64,000 nucleotides of DNA, taken from assembly GCF_040054535.1 (NCBI RefSeq), contig NC_090780.1, positions 2,810,001-2,874,000 on the forward strand, read 5' to 3'. The DNA comes from Antennarius striatus (Eukaryota > Chordata > Actinopteri > Lophiiformes > Antennariidae). Position numbers and translations under genes: made by a program. The notes below the pieces were generated by a model, which saw nothing but the letters and a program-made list of their open reading frames with translations, searched no databases and was not told where the DNA came from. Positions 12,701-26,536 of the stretch are shown piece by piece; the first letter of the stretch is position 1; every line of letters begins with the position of its first letter.

Positions 12701-14989
12701 ATTGCAGGACAAAATTGATGGGTGTACAGATGTAATGTCTCCAAGTCATTTGGTGGTTCAGTCTAAGTCATTTCAGTTTGTCTAATTACCAAAAGCCGAG
12801 GAAAAAAAGCATCTCCACTCCTCCCATGAGTCCCTCATGCAGCGACACATAGGTTCCCCTGAACCCGCATTCATTCATTCATTTTGTCAATTGCATAGAG
12901 AGCCCAGATGATCGTTTCCATGATTTATTCAATGATTCATTTTTATGCCAGGACCCCCCCCCCACATGCAAAAAATGTCCCTAGTTCTAATTGGTTGAAA
13001 GAAATACAGGTCCACCTTTTGTCCACCTGTACTGGTAGCGTCCTGGATGTAGCCTCAGTTTCCTCTGGGACTGACCCCCCACCGATGAGACTGTATGCCA
13101 GAAAACCTGAGTATATGAGTAAATAATGGAAACAGAATGACAGCTTGACATTTTCCCTCTTATCGTCTCTATAATGGAGTTTTTGCAAATTTTCTCTCCA
13201 CCACTCCTACAAAAACAGAAGCTTGTGCATAAGTCAGCATTTTAGTAAAGGAAACAGTTCACCAAACGACTGACACATGGAGAAAACCATCCCCTGAATG
13301 GAAAAGTTACGCGTCCAAAACAATTGTGGGTGGAGTTTGTTTTTTTGCTGAATTCCAAGTTCATATTTTGAATCAAGTTGGAAATGGTTGTTTTGGGTTA
13401 AAATCTTTATGTTTGAGGTGCAACTGATTGAAGTCCCTGTTCTTAAAGCAGTTAATCAAAGAAAAGCCTTTGCTCGTCCCAGATTATCACTGCAGTGATT
13501 CTCAAAAAATGCTGAAAGAAAAACCGCTCTTGTATTGTCAACAACACAATGGGACATGTTGTTGTGTAACTGCACACCGTTTTTCAAGATATGTGGTCAG
13601 GGTAGAAATACGATACTCTCATCGTTCCTTTTGGTTTTGTCAAAGAAAAAATACGTCCCTATGAAACATGGATCTTGAAGTGTGACGTTTTCGGTTCCAT
13701 CACGGGACCTACATGTGATCGTATCCGTCTCACCTCTGGGCCATGTGCTGGAAATGGAAGAGTTAGAAGTGTATTTATGTATGTTGGGTTCACGGTGGGT
13801 GTGGAGAGAGTTTCAAAAAGCAAAACTGTTGTGGAATTCTCTCGGGAGATCATCCATCATATGAGAACTGGAGACCGGCTGAGGTTTTTTGCTTTATTGG
13901 CATTCATGTGGGAATTATAAATCACTGGAAGTGAGAACAAGTGTCAGTCGTCTGCGCTGTCACTTCGACTCCAGCTGGAGAAGAGTAGCACAGACAACAC
14001 TTTATTTCTCTTTTGAATGACATTGTTTTATGTGGTTGACAGTAATTGTAACTTGTGAAAGTGACATCTTGTTGATCAGGTGTGACTCACACACATGCTG
14101 AGTAACACATACAGCTGTAATGAAGTTTTCACACAGGCGGACAGACGCTCTGTTGTGTTTTTACATGGGAAAACATAGAGAAGAGTCAGATGAATACCTG
14201 CCCTGAGGATGTCCAATTTCACACATCCGGTGAGTCTTTCCCCCAAAGGGTTAATGCTGTGTTGTAGTTCAGTGAGTTGTGAGCTTTAAACGCTTTCTCA
14301 CGGTTTGACCGTGAATTTTATAGGCTGGTTAAATAAACAGAAATTATTACTGCGTGACAGTTACTGGGATGACAATATTCATTTAGTATCACATATAATG
14401 ACAGTTAAATTATTATCTCCTAATATGATGCATCATGCAAACAGGATGAGTTTAGAACACAAAATAAAATTATAAATATTAATTGGAAATTATTTGTGGA
14501 GTTCTGTTCGATGTAGGGATACGACCATAATTTTTAAAATTATATGATACTCGTTTTCAAACTTAATATATGAAATGATTTTGTTTGTAAAATGGAAAAA
14601 AGGCAATAATATTGTTTGAAAGCTTCTTTTCAACGTTTTGTTATATGGAACTAAGAGAAAAAACTATTCAAATATCTATACTAAGTAGTATCACAATAAA
14701 GACAGGGGGGGGGGATAAAGACAAGTTAATGTTGCATGAATTATTAATTTCAAAAACAGTTTGGATCATATTTTGACTTTTCCAGGAATAATACTGTGAA
14801 CATTTGTGTTGTTCAGTCTGCATTGTTTACAGGTGTTGTTACTCTTGTTCTCACCTGTGGTTGAGAACATGTTAAGAGGTGTTTATTCAACATGATGACA
14901 GTTTTTAAATATTTTTCATACAGGTGGGGGCTACGCGGTGTTAACACTTTACAGCATAGGTCAATCTAACAGATTGACATAACCCAAAT

Positions 14990-15013
14990 ACACACACACA
15001 CACACACACACAC
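14990..15013. repeat. (AC)n microsatellite
   Basis: Short run of 12 AC units. Confidence 0.9.
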
Positions 15014-17379
15014 GTTATCTGACATGACTCATCTTCACTCTGAAACAAAGGTAGCTTTTACCAGAGGTTTGTTGACATGGTTTGAATTGCACCAAGTAGG
15101 TTTCTGTGCTATAACAACCACTCCTTATGGGTGTTAAACTGCTTATTAATATTTTATAATCTGCAGTAGATAAATAGATATCTGCAGTAGATCTGTTACA
15201 GTGAGCAAAACAAACCTCAGCTCATTTGAGACAAACTGTCTCCAGAGTTCAGACTGAATCTGGGGAACCAACATTCATTTTTTGTGGGCCACATATCTGG
15301 AAAAAAAAATGTTGAGAGCTGACAGTTTATTGAAATCAAGGGAAAATACTTTTTCCACTGCTTTTTATTAAATTAAATACTGTATGGTATTATTTATTTA
15401 TATCTAGCACTGCTGTAGCTGTACACCAACCATCTTCAATGTTATCATCTATCTTACTCATTTCTCACACAATCTTCCTTTTTTTAAGAAAAAAATCTTT
15501 CTATGTAGAGTATTTTGTGTTGTCTGCTAAATTCTATCCACTGCCTTGGGTTGCTGAAAAAAATAATGTGTGTTGATGAAATTAGTATATATGTATGCAG
15601 AGCTGATGTGATTTCTTGTGCTGTACAAACATGAGTCATTTTATACAGTATATTAGACCTATGAGAATGCTCTTGCAGAATGGGGTTTCATCGTGCTGTG
15701 GAACCAACTCTGTCTGAGGCGTACAGCCTGAAACATCTGTTGTAATTTCTGTCAAATTGAACTTTTATTACCTGGTCATTAAAGCCGCAGCAATGGCAAA
15801 ACCAGATGGGTTCTTGCTGACCTTACAACTACTGCTTTTTTATGGTGTTGGTGAAAATTGAACCAAAGGAAGCTGTGCGCTTTATAAAATTAAGGCAATC
15901 ATTCCCACATTCCAGAGACATGGGGGGCAGTGAGGAGGGCAAAGAGAGGTGCAGAGCAGCTCTGAAGTGGGAGTGTATGTACGTGCACTATTATGCATGT
16001 GTGTATCTGCACATGCACACATGCATAGTTTAAATGCACTTCTTCATGGATGCTTCAGTTATTGGACATCATTTATACAAATCTGTAAAAATGAAGTAAA
16101 TATATATGCATCTAAAATTATATGTACATATTTTTACATGACCCAGTCAAATTAACGAAAAGGAAGTAAAATAATTATCATTCAGAAGTGGGCATGGATT
16201 GGTTGTGTTTTGACCCACTCTTGATAGTAACCATTTTTCATTGTTGGACTCTTCAGAATGAGAATCTGCATCAACATATCTGCAGTATGTTACAGTTGAA
16301 ACCCTTTTACAACCCTGCATGTGTACCCAATGGGCCTCCTTGCTGTACGGTTTGAGGCCAGGGTCAGTTGAATAACACACACGGCGTATAACCAGCCGGG
16401 GTGAGAGCTGTCTCACTGGAAGGGAGGGCTGCTCCATCACTGGTCCCAGTGGGGAAGAATGGAGTGATGCTGTGTGTGTTTATTAAAGCCAGAGGGAGAG
16501 AGTATGCTTTTAGTGGAGGGAAGGCAGAGTTAACCCTGGTTCTCTCAAAGCAAAGTCGGTTGTTGTACCAGAACGCCTCAGACTTATGCTTTTACAGATT
16601 TACCTTTTAGTACTGTGATGTTTTGAGTATAATAAACAAAGGCAAATGCATAATAAAGATCTTATGATTTAGATTGACTGGTATCTACTTTAGAATGTAC
16701 AAAAATGTTCATTGAATTTATGGTGATTTAAACAGGAAAAAATAACTGGGGAAAAAAGAAGAAGAAACCAATTCAGATGATGATTAGATGAGTATTGCAA
16801 TAATGTTCATCCTAACTGCATTATGGCGTGTTAGAAGAGCTGAACCCAGTTTGACAATTTTGTAACAGTCTGGATCAACCTGTTAGACAGAACTCAAAGA
16901 ATGGGACTTATCTATCCAATAATAGAATCTATGTCACAGAGTGCTGATGTTTCTTATTGGCTCACGTTTATCTATATTTCAATGATAAGAAATCCATAAA
17001 ACTATAGGTATTCAAGCACATTCCACTTCTCCCACATCAGCAAATGTTTGACAGTTTCCAACCATTCTTTTGTCATTCACAATCCCTTCTTTCAGTGGTT
17101 TGCTGAGAAGATGCAGATAATTTATTTAATGAATGTTTTTTTTTTTATTTGAATTGTTCATTTTCATGAGCAAAATAGAAAACATAACATCTGGGACCCT
17201 GGAAATAATCACGAGGTTTCAGATTGCAATTACAGGAAATAGAGAAATGTAGAACTTTGGACATGTCAAGGAAATGTCATGTGGCAGCTGGCCTGTGTGG
17301 AGAAGCTAAGGTTTATCCTTTGGGGGATTAACAGGGGGTGTATCAATGAAAACATGGTTATTATAATGCCCATTCTTCC

Positions 17380-17384
<5 letters not shown>

Positions 17385-17412
<28 letters not shown>
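17385..17412. repeat. (TA)n microsatellite
   Basis: About 14 TA units. Confidence 0.9.
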
Positions 17413-19710
17413 CTATTAAATGAATTCTCTCCTCGTATTTATATCTCTTCTCTCTCAGAATGGAATAACAACACTTACATGACATTCACATCAACAAAAA
17501 AAGTCAACTACAAGAGCGTAACTTGCGAAGATACGGGCAGAGTTATGGACAGATTCTTCTCATTAATTAAAAATCTTAGCTGACATCTCGGTAATTTAAT
17601 CAGAGCATCTTTTGCATCCTGACAGGAAAACATTAGTGACACATTGTGAAGCGTACAGTATGTTAGCAGATACTACCAGTTGGCGAGAGGACAGATAGAC
17701 AGAGAAACAATGGCAGCTTTTATTTCCTCACCACACATTCCAGTGGAAGAAAGGAGCTGGCTGCCCCGTCTGCTGTTTGAACCTGAGGCTGACTGGTTCA
17801 TGGTGTCTGGGTCACGGTACTTCCCAGAGACATTGTCATTTTGTATCTCAGTGATGAAATGCCACAATAAAGGATTTTTTTTTTCCAGCATGTATGCGTG
17901 TTGTAAAATAGATTTTCCCTCAGTAAACGCAAAATTCCCCTCAATTAAAGCATCATGATCAAGTACAATGATGAGTTAAACATGTCACTGGCGAAGTGTA
18001 ACATGTTTGGTTTTGGCACGCGTGGCATCCCATGTCATGTCGCTGAGTTCATAAGGTCACGGCTGTTAATAGTACAGTACTGATAAAAACAACCTCTTCC
18101 TAAGGGTTACATATTGCTTTGTGCAAACAGACGGCAAAATAAAAGTATTACTGCTATAATATCGCTTTTTCTTGTTGTTATTTTGACAGATCAACATTAT
18201 TCTGTACTTTTCATATTTGGTACAAATTTTGTGTTATGAAAATATTGAAAAATAGTGACACTGCATCTCAGGGTATTGTAATGTATGTTTTACCCTTTTA
18301 ACAGAAATAAGTTCATTTTGAAGTTGTTTTCCATCAGACATGGATTTCTGTACCTTTTTTCTTTTATTAATAGTTTTGTACTTTTTGAAAAACTTTTTCA
18401 CAAGACTTACTTTACAGTGAGTGAAGATAGGCATGAGCAAGGTGAGCTATTCAGTCTGTGAAAATATTGCATAGAAACATGCTTTTTAACTTGAAACAAA
18501 TATTTTGTCCTTTTAGTTTGAGAGCTGTCATTTACGAAGCCATGAAAATACTTTTGAACAGGCGAACTTCTAGTTTGTAACAGAAAAGACAAGCAAAACA
18601 ACTGGAATCAAATGTTGGAAGTCCCCTCCCTGACCTCCTCTACCTAACGTGTGCTGCAGTGAAATGTCTTAATGCATTAAACATTATTTGATTTGAAGCT
18701 TTTGTATTAACTCACATTCAAGACATTCTAGATAACAAATCACTGTTTCATGCATGTTCTAAGGTTAACATTATCCAGCCTCCATTCAGCTGCTTTGCAA
18801 AACAAAACAGATAAATTGCGGCAGAAGTTCAGTTCTTCACGATAAACCTGCTGTCATATAAACAGCCCTTCAGCTCTACTTGGGTACATATGTCTAACAT
18901 ACCAGTTTCTTTACTGACAGTAGCTTCAAAAGACTAGAATCCACTGGTGTTGCTACAAGTCACGCTGGTTATTGAGTGAAAATCATAAATCATTTTCCCA
19001 GCTGGAAAATGTTCTTTGCTGTCACTGTCAGTCTGACAGCTCATATGTGTCACAAGAAACAGGTTGAGACACATTCTTTGGGGGACGTCAGAAGTAACTG
19101 TTGTTGAAGTAAGTTTACTTTCATATAACTTGTTATATAAAAGATGCACTTGTCCTCATGTACCTATACAACATAGATGTGACTAGGAAATAAATGGCTT
19201 TCTCCTTCTTTATGTTCATTTTGCACAGTGCTAAAAAAGAAATGAACATGAATACCCCCCCCAGTTATCCCAGCACATATGCCTGAGTGTTAGGATGGTG
19301 CCGTCGAGGGCATCCTGTTGTCTTCGCTCAGGAGAACCTGTTTCCTCCTGAGTCACAGCTCCCTGCTCCGACACACCACCTCATGTTACAGAATACACAC
19401 AGAAACAATAGCATGTGCACTGGGCACACATCAAGGCAGCACAACACAAATATATTCTCTTTATATTAAACACGCAGGCAGAGGATGAGACACCTGCATC
19501 ATAGTTCCTTCACCTCAGGGGAACTCACTGGGAAATTATGATGGCTACACACAGGTGGTTGTAAAACTACATATCCACACCACCACCGTCTTTGTTGACT
19601 GTACTTTATTTACCTCATACCCTGTTTATTAAGGTCTTTGCCATTTCCCATGTAGACAACCAGGAGCATGTGATATGCTCATATATTAAAAATGAAAATC
19701 ATATCATTCT

Positions 19711-19840
<130 letters not shown>

Positions 19841-20142
19841 AATATGTGTATATATCTTATTATATAATATTTGATCATGTGATGTGGAAATGTCAGATAG
19901 AATTGGGATACCTTGACAGCAAATGAAGGGAAATAACAACAAAAATGCTGACAAGAGATAACACATTGTGATTTTGGGTCTTCAAACTTTCTCTAAGTGA
20001 AATAAGATACATGTATGATTTTACAAAGCTTCCAAACTGAATTTGTATGTGTGGAAATGCCTTGAAATGCTGCAGATGGTAAATTATGGCCGCAGGAGTC
20101 CAAGCTCTGGTTGAGATGAATGAGAATCCATCATTCATTAGG

Positions 20143-20176
20143 ACACTAATGTTACCTTGGTGGGTAACATTAGTGT
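20143..20176. repeat. Perfect 14-bp inverted repeat with 6-nt loop
   Basis: ACACTAATGTTACC at 20143-20156 is followed by TTGGTG and the exact complement GGTAACATTAGTGT at 20163-20176. It could form a hairpin. No poly-T follows and no gene is nearby. Confidence 0.9.
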
Positions 20177-20399
20177 ACTAGATTAAAATACCAGTATACA
20201 AGTACATAATGCCTAAAGATCTTTAAGTGATTCATCGGTTTTGGCATTGATTCAATTTCCATAAGTAGAATTACGTGGAAATAAGTAGGAAACCCCATCA
20301 GTGTAGGTTTGCAAATCAAAAAATGAGACAAACTCATTAAAAGGGTAGAAATAATTGTTTTGTCATTAATCACATCCTGCTGCAAAGTGGTGACGCATT

Positions 20400-20690
20400 T
20401 ATTATAATTGTCAGTGTTTGTGTGTTTGTCTGTCCGTTCGTCCGTCCGTTAGTCCACCAAATATCTTCGCAAACGTTGAAGATAGAAAGGGGATGAAAAT
20501 CAGATGCTGACCTTGAGAAAACTAGGTCAAGGTCAAATTTCAAATTTTGTACACTCAGGAACCGGATAAGATAGAAAGACGAAGGAGAAGGCCAGTGTGC
20601 TTTGGTCAATGAAAGTAGGTCAGAGTAAAATTTTGAATTCAGCAACGTCTCCATACGAGGGATGGTCGTAGGTCAAGTGAAGGAAATACA
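20400..20690. repeat. Possible interspersed repeat beginning with TCCG/TCCGT-rich stretch
   Basis: The segment opens with TGTCTGTCCGTTCGTCCGTCCGTTAG (20428-20453), then ACCAAATATCTTCGCAAACG and two GGTCAAGGTCAAA-like blocks. This arrangement recalls dispersed repeats seen in fish and invertebrates, but I cannot name a family. It directly precedes the LINE remnant and might be part of it. Confidence 0.3.
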
Positions 20691-20699
20691 TGCAAAAGA

Positions 20700-22150
20700 A
20701 CTTTTAGCCAAGACAGAACTAATGTGTCTGTGACAATTGGGGGATCATTACCTCCCATGGAGAAGAATCAGGAGAATGTAGTCAGCTCCTTTGAGGTGAA
20801 CAGATTCCAAAGCCCAAGTGGTCCCAGATCCTTGCCACCATTTCTAGGGCAAGCAGTCTCAAATTTAGAAATCTGAATTGCTTTGAGGGACAAAGGTGTG
20901 GAGCGGTCCATTCTCATGCACAATCCTGCAAAGGTATCTGAAAGTCAGGCAATATAAGCTGCCTTCAATTGCCTCAAATTCTACAAACCCACTACCGCTG
21001 CCCATGTAGGATACCAAAGCAGACTTGCCAAGTTCCTTTCAGAAGATCTTGTGGATGTGAATGTTGTGCAATGGACAATTCCTTCAGGGATCATAGCAGT
21101 GACCAATTACCTGATATACATTACAGCAAGAGTAATAGAGATGGTGCATAAATAGCAGTACCCATTATGAAAGAGAAGGAGAGAAGACAAAATAAAAACA
21201 AAATAGAGTTTTAGCTTAATACCAGAGCTGCAGAAAAGAAATCCTGTTGAATAAAAAGGCATCCAGGACTTAGAACGAGGCACCTGAGATGTAGCTCGCT
21301 CTGACCCCCAGGCTGAAGAAATATAAAATACCAGAAGTGCATATGGCAAACAGAAGCATCACACAATACTGATATCCAGTGGTTAATGAACCATGGATTT
21401 GACTGCAGCAACTTTCCACAGCAAGAACCAGTTACTATCTCAATGGCAGACATCCAAGAAAGAGTGTAACGTAACGTAACATAATGGCTAAAGAAATTAA
21501 CAATACTAGCAGCATGGACCAACCAGCTGCTAAGAGATGGGACTCACCCAGATGGCTAACTGAAGGTAGGACAGTCCTTATGAAAGAGACTCTAAAGGTA
21601 ATTATCCCATTCAACTATCAATACCTGTCACTGCACAGACCTCCTGTCAGGCATCATGGTGATGATGATGATGATGATGAGAAATTTCACTCAATAAGCG
21701 ATTGGGCCACAGAAAGGAATAGCTGTAGCACAACAGAAGCCATGCACCAACCATCTGTGCACCATCTGAATTATGTTCCAGAAAACCTACGACTCAACCA
21801 CAGGCAAATATTTCCAGCAAGTAAGGCAAGGGTTGAAAAGGCCACTCATCAGTAAGACTAAGGTTCACATCGTCAAAACGTACCAACTTTCAGTTAACAT
21901 ACACATCGCTGGGATCATAAACTGGACAAAGAAGGAGTAGAAACCACAGATATCAGGACAAGAAAGCTTTCACCCCACGTCCAGCACCCAGAGATTGTAC
22001 TCTAAGTGGATAGATGGAGGCCTAGGACTAGTGAGCTCAAGGACACAGTCTAAGTTGAAACATTTAATGGACCAAGAGTACCTCAAGAATGTTGCACAGG
22101 ATGAACAGCTAACTGAAGGCGTCAGGCACTACAAGAACAGGCCCTAAGTA
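20700..22150 (+). mobile_element. Decayed LINE-type (non-LTR) reverse transcriptase remnant
   Basis: Scattered pieces, interrupted by stops and frame changes, recall LINE reverse transcriptases. At about 21541-21600 there is a segment PRWLTEGRTVLMKETLKV. Near 21760-21800 a piece FQKTYDSTTH resembles the Y-K-K-A-Y-D-S-x-P-H block of the RT domain. Around 21880-22010 pieces like WTKKE-ETTDIRTRKL and HP-SSTQRL resemble the C-terminal segment. A GAT/ATG repeat (21657-21681) interrupts the frame. It is long dead. Clade and exact ends are not determined. Confidence 0.55.
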
Positions 22151-22831
22151 CAGTGACCATAGAGACCAGGGTCTACCAGAGAGAATTAGAAGCAGGCTAC
22201 ACATACAGTAGTAGCTGGGTGTAATGGATGGATGCATGAATGAATGACATGGTGAAAGATGCATGGATGAATGACAGAAACCATTATATACATTATATAT
22301 AACAATTACCATATAGTGTTTTCTACGGGTCATTTTTCTTTCTTCCTTTGTTTTGCTGTTTGAGTCCATAATAACACACAAAAGTTTAATAAGAGGATCT
22401 TTTAAAACCACAGTGGATGAAATGTTGAAATGTTTCAAGAATTAAAGTTGTACCTATGGTATGCAATATAGTATGTAATAAGTAATATACTTAAAATGTG
22501 GCCTATTAATGGGGTCAAGAGTCTCTCATCTCCTCACTTACACACACCCACACAGTCACACACACTTAAAAATATAACAAGCACTCATGATAAAATTGTC
22601 AATGGCCTGCAGTTGTTTACCACAATAACAAAGCCCCCTATCTGGAGTGAATAGAGAGTCCGCTGCTTCAGAGTCGCGCTGAATGGTTAGTGAGCCGTTG
22701 TGTAAATAAACGAAGAAGATCCCTTAAACAAACAGAAGGTTTAGAGCAGGGATCGGGCAGAAGAAGGAGCTGGAAAGGCAGGAGCTCTGCTGAGGGTATA
22801 AATGGGAGGAGTGCTCAAGATAAGGACGCAC
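22151..22831. other. Upstream flank of the eya2 promoter region
   Basis: AT-rich to about 22600, then more mixed. A TATAAA word occurs at about 22797, 30 bases before the CA repeat. No coding exon seen. Confidence 0.4.
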
Positions 22832-22886
22832 GCACACACACACACATACACACACATACACACACACACACATACACACACATACA

Positions 22887-22961
<75 letters not shown>
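22832..22961. repeat. (CA)n microsatellite upstream of the CpG block
   Basis: About 130 bases of CA with regular CATA interruptions in the first half and pure CA in the second. It starts 30 bases after a TATAAA word and ends 80 bases before the CpG-rich block. Confidence 0.97.
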
Positions 22962-22963
<2 letters not shown>

Positions 22964-23039
22964 GGCTGCAGACTGGAGGGTGAAAGAAGGAGGAACCAGA
23001 AGTCTTCGCTCATTTACTTAACATCACTTCCCCACCGCC

Positions 23040-23315
23040 GGGTGAACAAACACGCTGCTGAAGCGTCAGAGGTCCAGACGTGAGATCGATGAGCGCGCGC
23101 TCAGACGCGTCACCCGGTCACACCTGGAGCCCGCTGGCGGGAAGCTCGCGCCTGCTCACCTTCTCCTCGGGAACTCACGCGCGCCGACCTCACTGATTTC
23201 CCGGGACGCGTCCGGAACGTCTGCGCTCCTCCGGACATGGAAGAACAACCGCTCTAGCTGCCAGTCGGACCTTGTTTTTGGTTGGTTTTCAACGTCTTTT
23301 TCCCTCTGAAGTATG
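23040..23315 (+). promoter_or_regulatory. eya2: CpG-rich block with probable eya2 5' non-coding exon
   Basis: This stretch is much richer in CG dinucleotides (many GCGCGC, ACGCGT and CCGG words) than the surrounding AT-rich DNA, as expected of a vertebrate CpG-island promoter. It ends in a strong donor, GTATG|GTGAGT, with the exon end at 23315. A six-codon upstream ORF (ATG GAA GAA ... TAG) starts near 23237, and a second ATG is the last codon before the donor. A TATAAA word lies upstream at about 22797, separated by a CA repeat. Assignment to eya2 is inference: eya2 is the next gene on this strand, 10 kb downstream, and no other gene is visible. The transcription start is unknown. Confidence 0.5.
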
Positions 23316-25216
23316 GTGAGTGTGAAAATCTTCTTTTATTTTGTATTTAGAATCAATTTCAAGGAGTTTTAAACCTTCTGCATGGAAGGACGCGTTTGCG
23401 CTGTTGTTGCTCAATTCTAAAATGAAATCATGTGTAATTTACATGCAAAACAAAATAGTGATGCGTTACCCCCGAAAACACGCATAAAAACATTTCTGGT
23501 GTTAAATACGTTGTAATATTTAATACGTTCAGTGATATATTTCTATTTGATTTCAGTAATTCACCCTAGAAATTGGAGCTGGTTTTAGACGTAAACTTGT
23601 GCGTAATTTGAAATGTGACGTTTTTATATTAAAAAACAAACAAACTTCCATTGCAGATACACATGTAATGCTGCTTACATGTTTAACTTTTAAACTTAAA
23701 CCTCTTTAAAAACTTTTTTTCTTCCAAAAGCTAGGCCCCAATCCATGTTACCAAAATAATTCAAGTGTAGTTTAAAAATATTCCTGTCAGCTGAAGAGAA
23801 TAAACTCAAACCTCTTCGCTCTGATTCATTATTTTGAAGATTGTTCATATTAACACACCACCACACAGAATACATTTAAAAAATGCATCATCAACAAGTC
23901 ATTTGTGTCTCACTAACCCCTTTAAAACTTTAGGGGGGGGGTCAGAGTTTAGCTGCTTTGTTTTTCTTGGTACGGGTTGAAATGCTGCAGCGCTTTTGGA
24001 CCAGTCTAAGTACAGAAGATTACACCCAAATCACAGACCCTCCCCTCAGCAGCCATGCAGGGACCCTCATTTACTAAATTAGGGGAGCCTCGCTAAGCAT
24101 TTTTCAATGGCTGGTATTCATATTTTTCAAGGACCAATTCATGGCTCCAGCCTGGAAACTCTCTGGCTGTGTTTTCCCAACCATTTAAATCACCTTTAAT
24201 CATTTCTATCAGCTGCATAGTCAGAGCAACAAGGATTAATGGGGCTCTTTGGTTTGTAAAAAATGTAAATAAATAGATTTGAGGTAAAGAAATCGGATAT
24301 GGCATTTTCTTAAAAATAAAATAGCTCCTTAGTTGTGATGTATAAATATAGCAATAAATTAAAACATAATAACTTTCATTTGAAAATGTACGTGATAGAT
24401 ATAAATATGTGTATCATGTATTTATTTTTATAAAATAAAAAATTGAATTAATGTTATTTGAACCTTTTTTTTCCAGTCTTCATTAATGGATAACCTTATC
24501 ATTATTCATCAAGGGGAAACAAAATTTAAAAAAAATAAAATGTGTTTCTCATAAACCAACTCATGAAAGCATCACACTAATTTCTGACTTTTATAAAATA
24601 ACTCCATGATTAAATGTCTTTTGTTTGTGTTTATCGTGTGAATGAAACTCGTAGCAGCTTAGTTAGATTTTAAACATATATCTGCAGTATTGAGTCTGTG
24701 ACATATAGTAAGTCTCAGTGCAGGTATATCTCCTTTATATATTGTGCCTGTATTTCAACTCTTGCTAATGGCCCAGAGTGTCAATGGGGAGCTGGGACTT
24801 GTGCTCAGACTGCGTACTGAACATGCTCGCTCTGGCGTGTTAGATTTAGGATCACTTCATGTCTCCTAATAATATTTCAAGCCTCCCTTCTCCCCACGGC
24901 TGGGCCGGGGCCCTCTCCATATCACTCCCTCTCTCTTGTCAGCCATCATGGTTCGTATTTCTGAGTCGAAAAAATTGTGAATAAGTGCTGCAGCCCAAAA
25001 AAAAAAAAAGGTCTGTGGAGAATTCCTCATCCTGTGTAGCGCAAGGCACCCCCCTCTTAAGAAAACACAAATTAATTCCAAACTCCTCTACAGCAAAACA
25101 TTTATGGAATGATAAATATTTTCATAGGAAGATCTGCTCTTCCTGACTCTATCTGTATTCCATTGTACTTCCTGCACACAGCTGCACAGGTCGTGATGTC
25201 TTCAAGCTTCTGTGCA

Positions 25217-25441
<225 letters not shown>

Positions 25442-26502
25442 GAGTCAGTCTTGTGATTTGATTTCAAAATTAAAACTATGACTTGATATTCTGAAGTGAT
25501 CTCATTCAGTAGCTACAGCTCTTTTTGTTCTGGTACCTCCTTGTTTTTCCTTCACACCATCTTTGTGTTGGGAATCCTCCAACATCATCTACTTTCAATT
25601 TGATTGGTTATTAATGGACCTGTTATAGCCTGCCTGGTTCCAAACTCCAAGCAATGGTGAATTGCAGCCACTGACTTTTCTACAATAAAAATATTTTTTT
25701 TTAATTTTTATAGAGACATTTTATATATGGGTTTCCCTTTTTAAAAAAAATATTCTTATAGGTGCTTGTGATTTTCCTCTTTTCATTATTGTATTTGCTG
25801 ATTACTAAGAAACTATTGTCACGGTCCACTTCTTTTGGTGTCTGTTTCTTATAATAATGGTTCTTGTGAAATGAAATTCAAAGATACAGTTTCATGTAGT
25901 TAATTGCACTTTAAAGAAATTCAGCAAGCGAGTAAATCTATAAGAAAATAAAATGATAGATCTCACTTTAAGTGAGTTTTATGTTTCACCTTCTGAACTT
26001 GTTACGGCTTCGGACGACAACTATGAGTGAAGTCTGATATCTGCAGCTGTCTGCAAACATACAGACACAATCTGTTCAAAAGTGTTCAAAAGAAATGTAT
26101 TAAAGCCAAGCAGTGAAGCAACTGAAACAACAGAAGGTCATAGTGCCAAACAAAGATAATACAATTTAAAATGAGAAAAATATTTCTGGTAACACTCACT
26201 GCTTTGTTCCTTAGTGAACCCGTGTCATTGTCTCCTGGTGTGAGGAGAAGTTGAATATTTTCCTTGTGGTTTTTTTTTTCTTTGATTTTTCTTTGATTTC
26301 ATGGATTAACTTAATTATACTTAATTTTGGGATTTTTTTTCTCAAGTATTTTTCACACATATAGAAACACACACATGTACAAAGGTCCTATAGGCATGTA
26401 AATGTGGAGAGAGATGCAGGAGTGATGGAGCTCTTAGGGGCAGTGTCCATAGGTGAACCGACACCAGTCCAAACTCCATATCCTCATAGCCACACCTGTG
26501 CA

Positions 26503-26536
26503 GTGTGTGTCTGTGTGTGTGTGTGTGTGTGTGTGT
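26503..26536. repeat. (GT)n microsatellite
   Basis: About 34 bases of GT with one C interruption. Confidence 0.9.

Noticed and set aside
12908-13188. Overlapping 72- and 81-codon frames with a C homopolymer
   Set aside because: Neither has splice or start context. Possibly an old repeat fragment, but I could not match it to any family.
13675-13920. 81-codon frame in an intergenic segment, with a parallel frame on the other strand
   Set aside because: Both strands and two frames are open over the same 200 bases, as expected of moderate-GC non-coding DNA, and no motif is recognisable.
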